Notes: generated by a model from the letters alone, not told the origin. A stretch of 64,000 nucleotides of DNA from Pseudorhizobium xiangyangii (GCF_020531965.1 NZ_JAJAWH010000010.1:62001-126000), one strand, 5' to 3'. Shown: positions 1-10,953, counted from the first letter of the stretch. A program made the numbers and translations.

Positions 1-856
1 TCTTCTTTGCTGCGATCATCTTCTCGTCGCCATCCGGCATCCGCCAGACGGCGATGGAACAGTAAATGAAGATTGAGCCGAGCAGCGCGGCAAACAGGCC
101 GTAGCCGACCCCGGCCAGTCCGGTGAAGGACGGCGCGACCGCGACAAGCGCAGTCAGAACCGCGTAGACGACGATCTGGTTCTTGGTGGAACGTTCGCCG
201 GCGACATTCGGCATCATCGGAATTCCGACCGCGCCGTAGTCACGCATCTTGAAAAGGGCGAGCGCCCAGAAATGCGCAGGCGTCCACAGGAAGATGATCA
301 TGAACAGGATGATGCTGTCGATGCTGACGCCGCCGGTCACGCAGGCCCAGCCGAGCATGGGCGGAAAAGCCCCGGATGCCCCGCCGATGACGATGTTCTG
401 GGGCGTCGAGCGCTTCAGCCACATCGTGTAGACGACCGCATAGAAGAAGATGGTGAAGGCCAAGAGGAAGGCGGCGAACCAGTTCACCGCAAGACCCAGG
501 ATGATCACCGAGAAGACGGAAAGCGTCAGGCCGAAGGCGAGCGCTTCACCCGGCAGGATCCGGCCGGAAGGAATGGGGCGCTTGGCTGTGCGCGACATGA
601 CTGCGTCGATATCGGCATCGTACCACATGTTCAATGCACCGGAGGCACCTGCGCCGACGGCAATGCAAAGAATGGAAATAACCGCCAGGACAGGATGAAT
701 GTCGCTCGGCGCAACGACAAGGCCGACGAATGCCGTGAAGACCACGAGGGACATGACCCGCGGTTTCAGCAGTTCGAAAAAATCGCGTGCGCTGGCTTCC
801 GAAAGGCGGATACCGCCCTCGCCGCCAACTGCATCGTGATTGTCGATCAACGTCAT
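1..856 (-). CDS. ctaB: Haem o synthase (protohaem IX farnesyltransferase), 3' end outside window
   Basis: Integral-membrane prenyltransferase that farnesylates haem b to haem o, the precursor of haem a for the neighbouring aa3 oxidase. About 285 codons are visible from an ATG at 856; the C-terminus runs off the left edge, and family members are about 300-320 residues. The prenyl-diphosphate motif reads NMWYDADID, followed by the usual [12 protein letters not shown] segment, and a second loop reads [10 protein letters not shown]. Several hydrophobic helices alternate with these loops. It follows coxA on the same strand after 64 bases that hold a strong hairpin, so it is probably the third gene of a coxB-coxA-ctaB operon. 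Confidence 0.95.
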   Translation of the reverse strand, partial: MTLIDNHDAVGGEGGIRLSEASARDFFELLKPRVMSLVVFTAFVGLVVAPSDIHPVLAVISILCIAVGAGASGALNMWYDADIDAVMSRTAKRPIPSGRILPGEALAFGLTLSVFSVIILGLAVNWFAAFLLAFTIFFYAVVYTMWLKRSTPQNIVIGGASGAFPPMLGWACVTGGVSIDSIILFMIIFLWTPAHFWALALFKMRDYGAVGIPMMPNVAGERSTKNQIVVYAVLTALVAVAPSFTGLAGVGYGLFAALLGSIFIYCSIAVWRMPDGDEKMIAAKK

Positions 857-880
857 TGTCTCAGTCCTGCTCTTGATTTT

Positions 881-907
881 CAGGGCACCGCGCGACGCGG
901 TGCCCTG
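881..907 (-). terminator. Intercistronic hairpin between coxA and ctaB
   Basis: A perfect 11-bp inverted repeat (881-891 with 897-907, loop of 5 bases). It lies directly after the coxA stop and before the ctaB start. No T-run follows on the coding strand, so it looks more like an RNA-processing or stabilising element, or a partial attenuator, than a full terminator. Confidence 0.6.
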
Positions 908-920
908 TATTTCTTGATGC

Positions 921-2639
<1,719 letters not shown>

Positions 2640-3527
2640 TTACTTGGATTCGGTAGCAGCAACACGCACGGCGTCGGCCGGCTGTGCAGCCAGGGCCATC
2701 AGCGCGCGATTGGCACCGGAAAGGTCACCTTGAGCGGACGTGGCCCAGGTGTCGTATTGTTCTTCGGACACGACGCGAATGGCGATCGGCATGTAGGCAT
2801 GGTCCTTGCCGCAAAGCTCGGAACACTGGCCATAGTACATGCCTTCCTTCTCGGCCTTGAACCAGGTCTCGTTCAGACGACCGGGGACGGCGTCGATCTT
2901 GAGGCCGAAAGCAGGCATTGCGAAGGCGTGGATGACATCGGTCGGCGCGGCAGTGACGAGCAGACGCACGGTCTTGTTGACCGGAACGACCAGCTCATTG
3001 TCGACGGCGAGCAGGCGCGGATAGGCACCAAGGTCTTCCTTGCCGGCGGCCGCACGGTCTTCGTCCTTCAGAATGTAGGAATCGAAGGAGAGCGGATTTT
3101 CGCCACCTTCATATTCATAACTCCACAGCCACTGCGTCGCCGTCGCCTTGATCGTCAGATCAGGGTTCGTCGGAATCGTCAGCTGCGCATTGAGCATATT
3201 GAAGGACGGAATTGCGATGAAGAACAGAATGAGGACTGGCCCGACCGTCCAGACGATCTCGATCATCGTGTTGTGACTGGTGCGGGACGGTACCGGGTTT
3301 TTGCTGGCGCGGAACTTCATGGCCACAACCACCAGCAGGATCAGAACCAGAATGGTGATCGGCACGATGAACCAAAGGGTATAGTAGTTGAACCATTTGA
3401 TCTCATGCATGATCGGCGTAACCGGCGTCTGCAGATCCACCTGCCAAGGCGTAGGCTGATCGGCGAAACCGGCAGAAGCAAAGAGCAGACAGATGAGCGC
3501 CGTCATCACCGCAAAAGCTCTGTTCAT
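2640..3527 (-). CDS. ctaC: Cytochrome c oxidase subunit II (CuA subunit)
   Basis: Electron-entry subunit of the aa3 oxidase, also called coxB; its periplasmic CuA centre takes electrons from cytochrome c. About 295 residues: a signal peptide (first ~22 residues, ending ASAGFA), two membrane helices (about 40-65 and 85-110), then a cupredoxin domain. The CuA ligands are visible as a His near 200 in DVIHAF and C235/C239/H243/M246 in CSELCGKDHAYM. The ATG at 3527 is 10 bases after AGGAG; a GTG three bases upstream is an equally spaced alternative. It is the first gene of the coxB-coxA-ctaB run and sits just downstream of a FixK/FNR-type box. Confidence 0.97.
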   Translation of the reverse strand: MNRAFAVMTALICLLFASAGFADQPTPWQVDLQTPVTPIMHEIKWFNYYTLWFIVPITILVLILLVVVAMKFRASKNPVPSRTSHNTMIEIVWTVGPVLILFFIAIPSFNMLNAQLTIPTNPDLTIKATATQWLWSYEYEGGENPLSFDSYILKDEDRAAAGKEDLGAYPRLLAVDNELVVPVNKTVRLLVTAAPTDVIHAFAMPAFGLKIDAVPGRLNETWFKAEKEGMYYGQCSELCGKDHAYMPIAIRVVSEEQYDTWATSAQGDLSGANRALMALAAQPADAVRVAATESK

Positions 3528-3834
3528 CACAAAAATTCTCCTCAGGCGTTTGATCTGGATCAAACCAAAACGCAGAATCCAGGCTATCAGGTCTGCTTCA
3601 ATCATAGTTTGGCGGTTGCCGCAATATCTGCTGGGAAAACCCTATGCGGCATTTTTGCGCTTCGTCAAAAGCCGTGCCCACAAGGGCTTTTTCCCACATT
3701 TCAGGCCTTGTCGGACCGCAACGCGGCGACATGGGTCCCATTTTCGCCGCACTCCACTGGGATGAGGTCGGGGCTTTTCATTTCGCGCCACAAAGCCAAG
3801 AATAGCCGTCCTGATTCGCCATCCAGAGGTATCC
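3528..3834. other. Intergenic region between coxB and ialB (307 bp)
   Basis: The only gap over 300 bases. It must carry divergent promoters for coxB (minus) and ialB (plus). The clear element is the FixK/FNR box at 3550-3563. No ORF with coding character, no tRNA and no convincing terminator is visible in the rest. Confidence 0.7.
3550..3563. promoter_or_regulatory. FixK/FNR-type binding site upstream of coxB
   Basis: The sequence TTGATCTGGATCAA matches the FNR/FixK consensus TTGAT-N4-ATCAA exactly. Its edge is 22 bases upstream of the coxB start, so it probably overlaps the promoter or early leader. That position suggests repression of aa3 oxidase at low oxygen, but the transcription start is not known. 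Confidence 0.7.
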
Positions 3835-4428
3835 ATGGGTCGTTCTTCGATCATCGCCGCTTGTCTCGTCGCAGCCGTTGCCGGTTCGTCGCTTCCCGCG
3901 AGAGCTCAACAGCCCGCCGCGCCGGCGCCGCAGCCTTCGACCGGGGAAAGGGTACCGCAGGCGTCTGCGCCGCAGCAGAAACCCAATGGATCGGCCGGCG
4001 GCGTCCGCCAGAACTATGGCGCGTGGTCCATGGTGTGCGACACTCCACCCGGCGCATCGGCGGAACAGTGCGCACTTGTCCAGTATGTCCTCGATGAGGA
4101 CAGACCCGAAATCGGCGTTGCCATCTCGGTGCTGAAGACGGCCGACCGCAAGCTTGTGCAGATGCGCGTGCTGGCGCCACTGGGGATTTGGCTGCAAGAC
4201 GGCGCCCAGCTCTTCATCGACAACCAGAACATCGGGACGGCTTACTTCACCCGCTGCTTCCCGGATGGTTGCAGCCTCGAATTTCCTGTCGAGGAAGACC
4301 TGATGCGCTTCCTGCGGGCCGGGAAAAGCGGCGCCTGGGCCATCAAGGAATCGCCAGACGCGCAGAACAGGATAGCAGTGCCGTTCGAGTTGGAAGGCTT
4401 TGCCGCCGGTTACGACGCCCTGCCCTAA
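3835..4428 (+). CDS. Invasion-associated locus B (IalB) family protein
   Basis: Exported protein of 197 residues. A signal peptide ends near residue 24 (PARAQ), followed by a Pro/Ala/Gln-rich segment (about 25-55) and then the IalB domain to the C-terminus. The domain shows paired cysteines in MVCDTPP/EQCALVQY and RCFPDGCSLEF, likely disulphides in the periplasm. IalB was named from Bartonella erythrocyte invasion, but homologues are widespread in free-living Rhizobiales, so a role in virulence should not be assumed. It is divergent from coxB and 78 bases upstream of tldD. Confidence 0.85.
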   Translation: MGRSSIIAACLVAAVAGSSLPARAQQPAAPAPQPSTGERVPQASAPQQKPNGSAGGVRQNYGAWSMVCDTPPGASAEQCALVQYVLDEDRPEIGVAISVLKTADRKLVQMRVLAPLGIWLQDGAQLFIDNQNIGTAYFTRCFPDGCSLEFPVEEDLMRFLRAGKSGAWAIKESPDAQNRIAVPFELEGFAAGYDALP

Positions 4429-4506
4429 CCTTGCTTCGGCTCACCGGGGGACCTACATCGGTCGAATGCGCTCCCGCTCTCCCACCGGGGGCTACGGAGC
4501 AGTTTG

Positions 4507-5922
4507 ATGAATACCGATCTCTTGAACCTTTTCGATTGCGATGAAGCCAAGCTGCGCCGCATTCTTTCCGAGACCCTTTCGGGGGCGGATGACGGCGAAC
4601 TCTTCGTCGAGCACGCGCAGGGCGAATCGCTCACCTTCGACAACGGACGTCTGAAGGGCGGCAGCTTCAACACCGACCAGGGCTTCGGGCTGCGCGCCGT
4701 CGCGGGCGAGGCCGTCGGTTATGCCCACGCGGGCGAACTGTCCCAGTCCGCCCTTTCGCGCGCGGCCGATGCCGTGCGCGCGGTCACGGCCGGCTATTCC
4801 GGTTCCTATGCGGCAGCCCCCCAGCGCACCAACAAGAAGTATTATGGAGACGAGAACCCGATCGGCCAGCCGAGCTTCGAGGAGAAGGTGACGCTCCTGA
4901 CGGAAATCGACGCCTATCTGCGGGCCAAGGATCCGAAGGTTCGCCAGGTGACGGCAACGGCGTCTGCTAGCTGGCAGGTGGTCGAGATCCTGCGGGCCGA
5001 CGGCCATCGCGTGCAGGACATCCGGCCGATGACGCGCGTCAACATTTCCGTGGTGGTCGGTGACGGCGACCGCCAGGAGAGCGGCTCCTTCGGCACCGGC
5101 GGGCGCACGGGCTTCGGCGATTTCGTTGCTAGCGGCAACTGGAAGACCGGAGCGGACGAAGCGCTGCGCCAGGCGCTCGTCAATCTCGACGCCATCGAGG
5201 CGCCGGCCGGCACGATGGACGTCGTGCTGGGTTCCGGCTGGCCGGGCGTCATGCTGCACGAGGCGGTCGGTCACGGGCTCGAAGGGGATTTCAACCGCAA
5301 GAAGACCTCCGCTTTCGCAGGGCTTCTCGGCGAGATGGTCGCGTCGCCCGGCGTCACCGTCGTTGACGACGGCACGATCGACAACCGCCGCGGCTCGATC
5401 ACCGTCGATGACGAGGGCACGCCCTCCGGCTACAACGTACTGATCGAGAACGGCAGACTTGTCGGCTATATGCAGGATCGCCAGAACGCACGGCTGATGG
5501 GCCAGCAGCCCACCGGCAACGGACGTCGGCAGGGCTATGCCCACGTGCCGATGCCGCGCATGACCAACACCTACATGCTTTCCGGCGACAAGACCCCGGA
5601 GGAAATCATCGCCTCGGTCAAGAAAGGCGTCTACGCCGTATCGTTCGGCGGTGGCCAGGTGGACATCACCTCGGGCAAGTTCGTGTTCGGCTGCACCGAG
5701 GCCTACATGATCGAGAATGGAAAGATCGGCCCCGCCATCAAGGGCGCCATGCTGATCGGCAACGGCCCGGACGCGATGAAGCGGGTCTCGATGGTCGGCA
5801 ACGATACCAAGCTCGACACGGGCATCGGCAATTGCGGCAAGGCCGGCCAGTGGGTGCCGGTCGGCGTCGGCCAGCCGCATCTGCGGATGGACCAGGTGAC
5901 CGTCGGCGGTACGAAAGCCTGA
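4507..5922 (+). CDS. tldD: Metalloprotease TldD
   Basis: Probable subunit of the TldD/TldE zinc protease, which in enterobacteria matures microcin B17 and cleaves the CcdA antitoxin. 471 residues, normal length. The catalytic HExxxH motif is seen as HEAVGHGLEGD (H251, E252, H256), and the conserved cysteine in the Gly-rich C-terminal stretch GNCGKAGQ is at about 443. The ATG at 4507 is preceded by GGAG at 7 bases; an adjacent upstream TTG is less likely. The partner TldE/PmbA is not in the window. A VOC protein gene begins 4 bases downstream and may be co-transcribed. Confidence 0.95.
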   Translation: MNTDLLNLFDCDEAKLRRILSETLSGADDGELFVEHAQGESLTFDNGRLKGGSFNTDQGFGLRAVAGEAVGYAHAGELSQSALSRAADAVRAVTAGYSGSYAAAPQRTNKKYYGDENPIGQPSFEEKVTLLTEIDAYLRAKDPKVRQVTATASASWQVVEILRADGHRVQDIRPMTRVNISVVVGDGDRQESGSFGTGGRTGFGDFVASGNWKTGADEALRQALVNLDAIEAPAGTMDVVLGSGWPGVMLHEAVGHGLEGDFNRKKTSAFAGLLGEMVASPGVTVVDDGTIDNRRGSITVDDEGTPSGYNVLIENGRLVGYMQDRQNARLMGQQPTGNGRRQGYAHVPMPRMTNTYMLSGDKTPEEIIASVKKGVYAVSFGGGQVDITSGKFVFGCTEAYMIENGKIGPAIKGAMLIGNGPDAMKRVSMVGNDTKLDTGIGNCGKAGQWVPVGVGQPHLRMDQVTVGGTKA

Positions 5923-5926
5923 TCCG

Positions 5927-6355
5927 GTGCACGGCAATGCACTCGTTCCCGAGTTTGCCGTATCAGATTGGCGGACAAGCCGGCGGTTCTACTGTGAACT
6001 GATCGGCTTCTCCGTCCTCTACGAGCGCGCGGAGGAAGGGTTCTGCTATCTTGTGCTGGGCGAAGCACAACTGATGATCGACCAACTCGGCGTGGGGCGA
6101 ACCTTCGACATCGATGGGGCGCCACTCGATAGACCTTTCGGTCGGGGACTTAACGTCCAGATCCGGGTTCCAGACGTCGAGGGCATACTCCAACGGCTCG
6201 CCAACGCCGGGGTGTCACTGCATCTGCCGCTGGAAGAAAAGTGGTATCGCCGCGATCATCGGGAAGTCGGCAATCGTCAGTTCGTGGTGCTCGATCCCGA
6301 CGGCTACATGCTTCGCCTCTTCGAAGACCTGGGCGAGAGACCCTGTTCCGGCTGA
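5927..6355 (+). CDS. VOC (glyoxalase/bleomycin-resistance) family protein
   Basis: Small cytosolic protein of 142 residues with the vicinal oxygen chelate fold: the N-terminal strand region VPEFAVSDWRTSRRFYCELIGF and the C-terminal strand VVLDPDGYMLRLFEDLGE match bleomycin-resistance-type members. The GTG start lies 4 bases after the tldD stop, suggesting coupling. Substrate cannot be told: the group includes antibiotic-binding proteins without catalysis, glyoxalases and isomerases. Confidence 0.8.
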   Translation: MHGNALVPEFAVSDWRTSRRFYCELIGFSVLYERAEEGFCYLVLGEAQLMIDQLGVGRTFDIDGAPLDRPFGRGLNVQIRVPDVEGILQRLANAGVSLHLPLEEKWYRRDHREVGNRQFVVLDPDGYMLRLFEDLGERPCSG

Positions 6356-6424
6356 TCGGCGCAGCTTGACTCGGCGTTTGAAACCCTGCAGTGCCGGGAT
6401 CACGATCCATTTCGGCAAGCAGCG

Positions 6425-7204
6425 ATGACACCCGGCGAGCATCTGAATTTCCTGCAGACTTCCCTTGCCGGGCACGATCCGTCAGCCCTACTGTTTCTGC
6501 TCGCGGCAGCCTTGATTGCCGGGCTCGCCCGGGGTTTCTCGGGCTTTGGCGGAGCGCTGATCTTCGTGCCGCTGGCAAGCGCTGCGACAGAACCCAGGCT
6601 GGCGGCTGCACTGCTGCTCATCATCGACGGCGTTCTGACCCTCGGGCTTCTGCCGGACGCATGGCGCCGGGCCAACCGCCGGGAGGTTGCCACGATGGTG
6701 AGCGGCGCACTGATCGGAGTGCCGATCGGGACGGCAATCCTTGCGTTGACACCGCCTGTCACGCTGCGCTGGATCATCTCCCTTGTCGTGCTGGCGCTGC
6801 TTGCCTTCCTGGCGTCGGGCTGGCGTTATCACGGGCGGCCGAAACTCCCGCTGACCGTCGGTACGGGTGGTCTTGCCGGCGTTTTCTCGGGCGCTGCCCA
6901 ACTGGGTGGCCCGCCGGTCGTTGCCTATTGGCTCGGCGGCGCCATTCCCGCGGCAACCGTGCGCGCCAACCTCGTTCTCTATTTCGCACTATCCAGTGTT
7001 ATCTCGGCTGCCGCATACCTGATCGGCGGATTGCTGACGATGGAAGCCATGATCCTCTCGGCCGTCATATGTCCGGCATATGGCGTGGGTCTGTTTGCCG
7101 GCTCGCGTCTCTTCGGCTTCGCGAACGAGGCGACGTTCCGGTACATCTGCTTCATGCTGATTGCGCTGGCCGCTGTGATCGGGATGCCGCTTTTCGACAA
7201 ATGA
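6425..7204 (+). CDS. TSUP family (TauE/SafE) membrane transporter
   Basis: 259-residue membrane protein with about eight hydrophobic helices. The start region LIAGLARGFSGFGGALIFVP and the central repeat GTGGLAGVFSGAAQLGGPPV are typical of the sulfite/organosulfur exporter family TauE/SafE (TSUP). Such proteins move sulfite, sulfoacetate or other small anions; the substrate is not evident because no sulfur-metabolism gene is adjacent. It is 69 bases after the VOC gene. Confidence 0.85.
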   Translation: MTPGEHLNFLQTSLAGHDPSALLFLLAAALIAGLARGFSGFGGALIFVPLASAATEPRLAAALLLIIDGVLTLGLLPDAWRRANRREVATMVSGALIGVPIGTAILALTPPVTLRWIISLVVLALLAFLASGWRYHGRPKLPLTVGTGGLAGVFSGAAQLGGPPVVAYWLGGAIPAATVRANLVLYFALSSVISAAAYLIGGLLTMEAMILSAVICPAYGVGLFAGSRLFGFANEATFRYICFMLIALAAVIGMPLFDK

Positions 7205-7283
7205 CGCAGATCGAGTTCAGCAAGACTTAAGAACACCTGCCTATCTTCTCCCATAGGTGGTGTGTGCTGGGGCAGCTGTATCA

Positions 7284-8339
7284 ATGAGCGACAGGCTGAA
7301 AACGGTTCTGCGGCGTGACGGAAAGCGGTTGGCAATTGCCGGGGCGCTCGAGGTCGTCGCCGTCATCTCGCGCACCGGGCTGGTCGGCAAAGCGCGGGGA
7401 AAAGGAGCGATCTTCACCCTTCACCATGTCCGGCCACAGGGCGACAGAACCTTCGAGGCGAACCGCCACCTGGAGGTCACGCCCGAGTTCCTGGAACAGG
7501 CAATCCTGCAACTTCGCGATGACGGCTATGACTTCATTCCGCTCACCGAAATAGCCGACCGGCTTCGCACGCAGGACGGCAAGCCCTTCGCCGCATTCAC
7601 CCTCGACGACGGCTACCGCAACAATGCCGAACACGCCTTGCCCATCTTCGAGAGGCACGGCGTGCCTTTCACGATCTTCGTCACGCGCGGATTTGCCGAG
7701 CGCACGCACTCCCTCTGGTGGGAGACGCTGGGACAACTCCTCGGCCGCCTGTCAAAGGTCCGCTTCGATTTCGGGAACGGCATCGAGGACATCGACCTTT
7801 CAACAGGGACGCTGAAGCTTCGCGCCTTCGATCGATTTGCGAATATGGTGACGAGCGAAGAAGAGGAACTGGCCGTCTCACGGATCGATGCACTGGCACG
7901 AGAGCATGACGTCGATCCGCTAAAAATCACCGCCGAACTGGTGATGGATACCGACGAATTGCGCCGTATTGCTTTGCATCCCCTCGCCTCGCTCGGCGCT
8001 CATACGCTGAGCCACCGCGCCGTCGGGCGGCTTACACCCGATGAGGCGAAGGCGGAAATGCAGCAGTCCGCGGACTGGGTGGAGGCCTCGACCGGCCGGC
8101 GGCCAGGCAGCTTTGCCTATCCCTACGGCTTCCCGGGCGCCGTGACCGACCGCGACATGGCCATTGCGCGCGAGCTCGGGTTTGCGGTCGCTGTGACCAC
8201 CCAGCCCGGCACGCTCCATGGAGGATCGGCGGAGCGGATGACCGGCCTGCCGAGAATTTCCCTCAACGGTTATTTCCAGCGGCCACGCTACGTCTCCGCA
8301 CTCGCGTCCGGAATTCCCTTCGCGCTATCCGGACGCTGA
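7284..8339 (+). CDS. Polysaccharide deacetylase (NodB-homology) family protein
   Basis: 351 residues. The carbohydrate esterase 4 motifs are present: AAFTLDDGYRNN (catalytic and metal-binding Asp pair), GAHTLSHRAVG (HxxxH metal ligands) and SFAYPYGFPG. These enzymes remove N- or O-acetyl groups from cell-surface or exported polysaccharide. No clear signal peptide; a hydrophobic stretch near the N-terminus (LAIAGALEVVAVI) may be weakly membrane-associated. I chose the ATG at 7284; the reading frame is open further upstream but without a convincing ribosome site. It is convergent with pdxH, with 3 bases between the stops. Confidence 0.88.
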   Translation: MSDRLKTVLRRDGKRLAIAGALEVVAVISRTGLVGKARGKGAIFTLHHVRPQGDRTFEANRHLEVTPEFLEQAILQLRDDGYDFIPLTEIADRLRTQDGKPFAAFTLDDGYRNNAEHALPIFERHGVPFTIFVTRGFAERTHSLWWETLGQLLGRLSKVRFDFGNGIEDIDLSTGTLKLRAFDRFANMVTSEEEELAVSRIDALAREHDVDPLKITAELVMDTDELRRIALHPLASLGAHTLSHRAVGRLTPDEAKAEMQQSADWVEASTGRRPGSFAYPYGFPGAVTDRDMAIARELGFAVAVTTQPGTLHGGSAERMTGLPRISLNGYFQRPRYVSALASGIPFALSGR

Positions 8340-8342
8340 CCG

Positions 8343-8963
8343 TCAGGGGTACATCCTGACTTTCTCCCACGCGCCATCCGCTGTCGCACGTCTGAACTCG
8401 ATGCGGTCGTGCAGGCGGAACGGCCTGTCGTGCCAGAACTCCACGGACGTCGGCTTGATGCGGAAACCGGACCAATGGGGCGGACGCGGGATGTTGCCGA
8501 TGGCGTAGCGGGCGGTATATTCGGCAACCGCCTTCTCGAGTGCAAAGCGGCCTTCAAGCTGGCGGGACTGCTTCGACGCCCAGGCACCTATCCGGCTGCC
8601 GCGCGGCCGGGTCGCGTAATACGCATCAGCCTCCGCGTCGGTCACGATTTCGACATCGCCCCTCAGCCTCACCTGCCGCCGCAGCGACTTCCAGTGGAAG
8701 CACATCGCCGCCTTCTTCTGTCCCAGGATCTCCTGCCCCTTCTGGCTTTCGAAATTGGTGTAGAAGACAAAGCCCTGCTCGTCGAAACCCTTCAGCAGCA
8801 CCATTCGGACGTTGGGCATGCCGTGCTCGTCCACGGTGGCAAGCGCCACAGCGGTCGGATCATTGACCTCGGAAGCCTCGGCATCCTTCAGCCACTGGCC
8901 GAACAATGCGAAAGGCTCGCTTTCTTGCGTGAAGTCACCGCTTGTTAACCCGCTCTCAGACAT
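8343..8963 (-). CDS. pdxH: Pyridoxamine 5'-phosphate oxidase
   Basis: FMN enzyme that makes pyridoxal 5'-phosphate from pyridoxine or pyridoxamine phosphate, the last step of vitamin B6 synthesis and salvage. 206 residues, normal length. FMN/substrate motifs are evident: [20 protein letters not shown], the segment [13 protein letters not shown], and the C-terminal block ending RMYP (most family members end RLxP). It is divergent from the surface-protein gene. Confidence 0.95.
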   Translation of the reverse strand: MSESGLTSGDFTQESEPFALFGQWLKDAEASEVNDPTAVALATVDEHGMPNVRMVLLKGFDEQGFVFYTNFESQKGQEILGQKKAAMCFHWKSLRRQVRLRGDVEIVTDAEADAYYATRPRGSRIGAWASKQSRQLEGRFALEKAVAEYTARYAIGNIPRPPHWSGFRIKPTSVEFWHDRPFRLHDRIEFRRATADGAWEKVRMYP

Positions 8964-9025
8964 ATTGACTTAAATGCTCCCGACTGGTGAGTTTGCCCGT
9001 GACTCACGCCCGGACAGGACACAAG

Positions 9026-9478
9026 GTGGTACTGATAGCAAAGTCGCACATCCCCTCAAAGTGGTTGAATCAGCGCATCGTGATTGCGTTGGCATTCGGC
9101 ACGATAGCTATTTGCACCACGTCATGCACCAGCAGCCTCGATCTTTTCGGGGGCGGGTCTAAGGTTGACCGCGCCATAGCCACGGGAACAGTGTCTCGCG
9201 GCGAAACCGAAACGGCACTGTCCGACGAGGCAACCGTTCGAAACGCGGTGACTTCCGTCGATCTCGCAAAAATGGCCGGCAGTCCGGTGCCTTGGGCCAA
9301 TGCAGCGACCGGCAGCGCCGGCGTTGTCTCTACGATCAAGGAAGCGCGCAACACCGGCCACGTGTGCCGCGACTTCACCACCACCCGCCATTCCTACGAG
9401 GGCATCGCCATGTTCTCGGGCCAGGCCTGCCTGACGGGCAGCGGCGATTGGTTACTGACTGCCTTCGATCGTCAGTAG
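9026..9478 (+). CDS. RT0821/Lpp0805-type surface protein, probable lipoprotein
   Basis: About 150 residues. An N-terminal hydrophobic segment (IVIALAFGTIAIC) is followed by a Cys in CTTSCTSSLDLFGGG, a lipoprotein-like but non-canonical lipobox. The C-terminal half (GHVCRDFTTTRHSYEGIAMFSGQACL) matches surface proteins described in Rickettsia and Legionella that are common in Rhizobiales. I favour the GTG at 9026, with AGGA six bases ahead; the frame is open back to a GTG at 8987. Function unknown; probably outer-membrane associated. Confidence 0.65.
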   Translation: MVLIAKSHIPSKWLNQRIVIALAFGTIAICTTSCTSSLDLFGGGSKVDRAIATGTVSRGETETALSDEATVRNAVTSVDLAKMAGSPVPWANAATGSAGVVSTIKEARNTGHVCRDFTTTRHSYEGIAMFSGQACLTGSGDWLLTAFDRQ

Positions 9479-9660
9479 AATTTTAACCGTGCCGAACGAC
9501 CATTTGCGGTTGTAACCACTGATTCAGGATTGCCCTGCTAGCCTCCGATCACACGTGGGATTTTCCGGCAACAGGAACCGGCAGACTCCACGGGCGTTGT
9601 ATCGAGTATCGGGGGGCCGGCTTATCGGGTCCTCCCGCCCAATTTAACCGGTGGTCATTC

Positions 9661-10797
9661 ATGCGCGATCCCTATTCTGTTCTTGGTGTGCAGCGAAATG
9701 CCGGCGCCGACGAGATCAAGGCTGCCTGGCGATCCAAGGCAAAATCCGTTCATCCTGACCATAATCAGGAGGATCCATCAGCCTCCACCCGGTTCACCGA
9801 AGTCGGCAAGGCCTATGAGGTCCTGAAGGATCCTGAACGCCGCATGCGCTACGATCGCGCGGTGGACGCACACCAGACGATCATGCAGCAGCGCCAGGCG
9901 GCACGCGAGTCGGCCGAGCGGGCAAAGGCGGCAAGGGCAAATGCAGAACGCGTGATGGAAGAGCTGGCACGTGCCAATGCGCAACGAGCGCAGGCCAGTG
10001 CCAACGCCCAGTCCGGCGGCACGACCGAAGCTGCAGAGGACATGATCGACCGGATCTTCGGGGCGGCACCGAACGGACCCGCACAGGGCGGAGCCTCTGC
10101 CCGGCCCCAGCCCCAATCGCAGGCGAAACCATCCACCGCATCGGCAACCGCCGAACAGGACGACACCAGTGCCAAGGGCGACGGTTCCAGGACCGATCCC
10201 CAGACGGAGGCGCGGCCGCTTCCGGCTCAGGCCGTGGACCTGATTGCCTCGCTGGTCCGCCGCATTCGCGGAACGAGCGTAACGGCCGAAAAGGTGCCCG
10301 ATCACGCGGTCGAGGCCATGGTTTCCCTCGAAGACCTCCTGAATCTGACCTGGGTTGCCATCAAGCTTCCCGAGGACCGCGAAGTCCGCCTTACCCTTGA
10401 GGCGGGGATGACGGTCGGTCACGTTGCCAGGCTCAAGAGCCAGGGGCTGAAGGTGCCGGGAATGCAGCGCGGCGATCTGCTCGTCACCCTGCGCATCGAA
10501 TCCAACAGCAAGTTTCGTGCTGAAGGTTTCGATATTCACACAAACCTTCCCATCTCGCTGGAGGATGCGGTCCTCGGCACCGATACCGAGATCGAGACTC
10601 CCGAGGGCAGAAGATCGATTTCCATTCCGCCCTGGTCCGGCTCCGACCGGGCACTTCGGCTGGAGGGGCTCGGCCTGCTCAGTGCCGAAGGCAAACGCGG
10701 TGACCTGGTGGTGGAACTGCGTGTCATGCTGTGGGAAAAGCCCGATGCGAAGGTGACGGACCTGATGCGTCACATGCGCGAAGGCCTGTACCTGTAG
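9661..10797 (+). CDS. J-domain (DnaJ/CbpA-like) co-chaperone without zinc finger
   Basis: 378 residues. Residues 1-66 form a J-domain with HPD at 31-33, which would stimulate DnaK ATPase. Residues about 75-200 are a low-complexity Ala/Gln/Glu-rich linker. Residues about 220-372 resemble the DnaJ C-terminal substrate-binding domain (GDLLVTLRIESN, LSAEGKRGDLVVELRVML). The cysteine-rich CxxCxGxG zinc region is absent, so it is of the CbpA class, not the main DnaJ. It lies 156 bases ahead of fabI. Confidence 0.88.
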   Translation: MRDPYSVLGVQRNAGADEIKAAWRSKAKSVHPDHNQEDPSASTRFTEVGKAYEVLKDPERRMRYDRAVDAHQTIMQQRQAARESAERAKAARANAERVMEELARANAQRAQASANAQSGGTTEAAEDMIDRIFGAAPNGPAQGGASARPQPQSQAKPSTASATAEQDDTSAKGDGSRTDPQTEARPLPAQAVDLIASLVRRIRGTSVTAEKVPDHAVEAMVSLEDLLNLTWVAIKLPEDREVRLTLEAGMTVGHVARLKSQGLKVPGMQRGDLLVTLRIESNSKFRAEGFDIHTNLPISLEDAVLGTDTEIETPEGRRSISIPPWSGSDRALRLEGLGLLSAEGKRGDLVVELRVMLWEKPDAKVTDLMRHMREGLYL

Positions 10798-10892
10798 TCG
10801 GCGCGTGACGCACAAAGCCCGCCCTGCTGCTACGCACCCTTTGTTACGGCAGCTTACACGAGATGATCTGCGCCAACTTGAACGCCTGAGCG

Positions 10893-10907
10893 GCCTATGC
10901 CATAGGC
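10893..10907. promoter_or_regulatory. Perfect inverted repeat upstream of fabI
   Basis: GCCTATG-C-CATAGGC, seven perfect pairs around a single base, 47 bases before the fabI ATG. The place fits an operator or a promoter-overlapping site; the regulator is unknown. Confidence 0.4.
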
Positions 10908-10953
10908 AACCATCATTCGCGCAGAGCGACTACGGTCTCAAAGGACACATAGC

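Noticed and set aside
7235-7265. Imperfect hairpin before the polysaccharide deacetylase gene
   Set aside because: The stem has a bulge and no T-run, so it is not a clear terminator or regulatory element.
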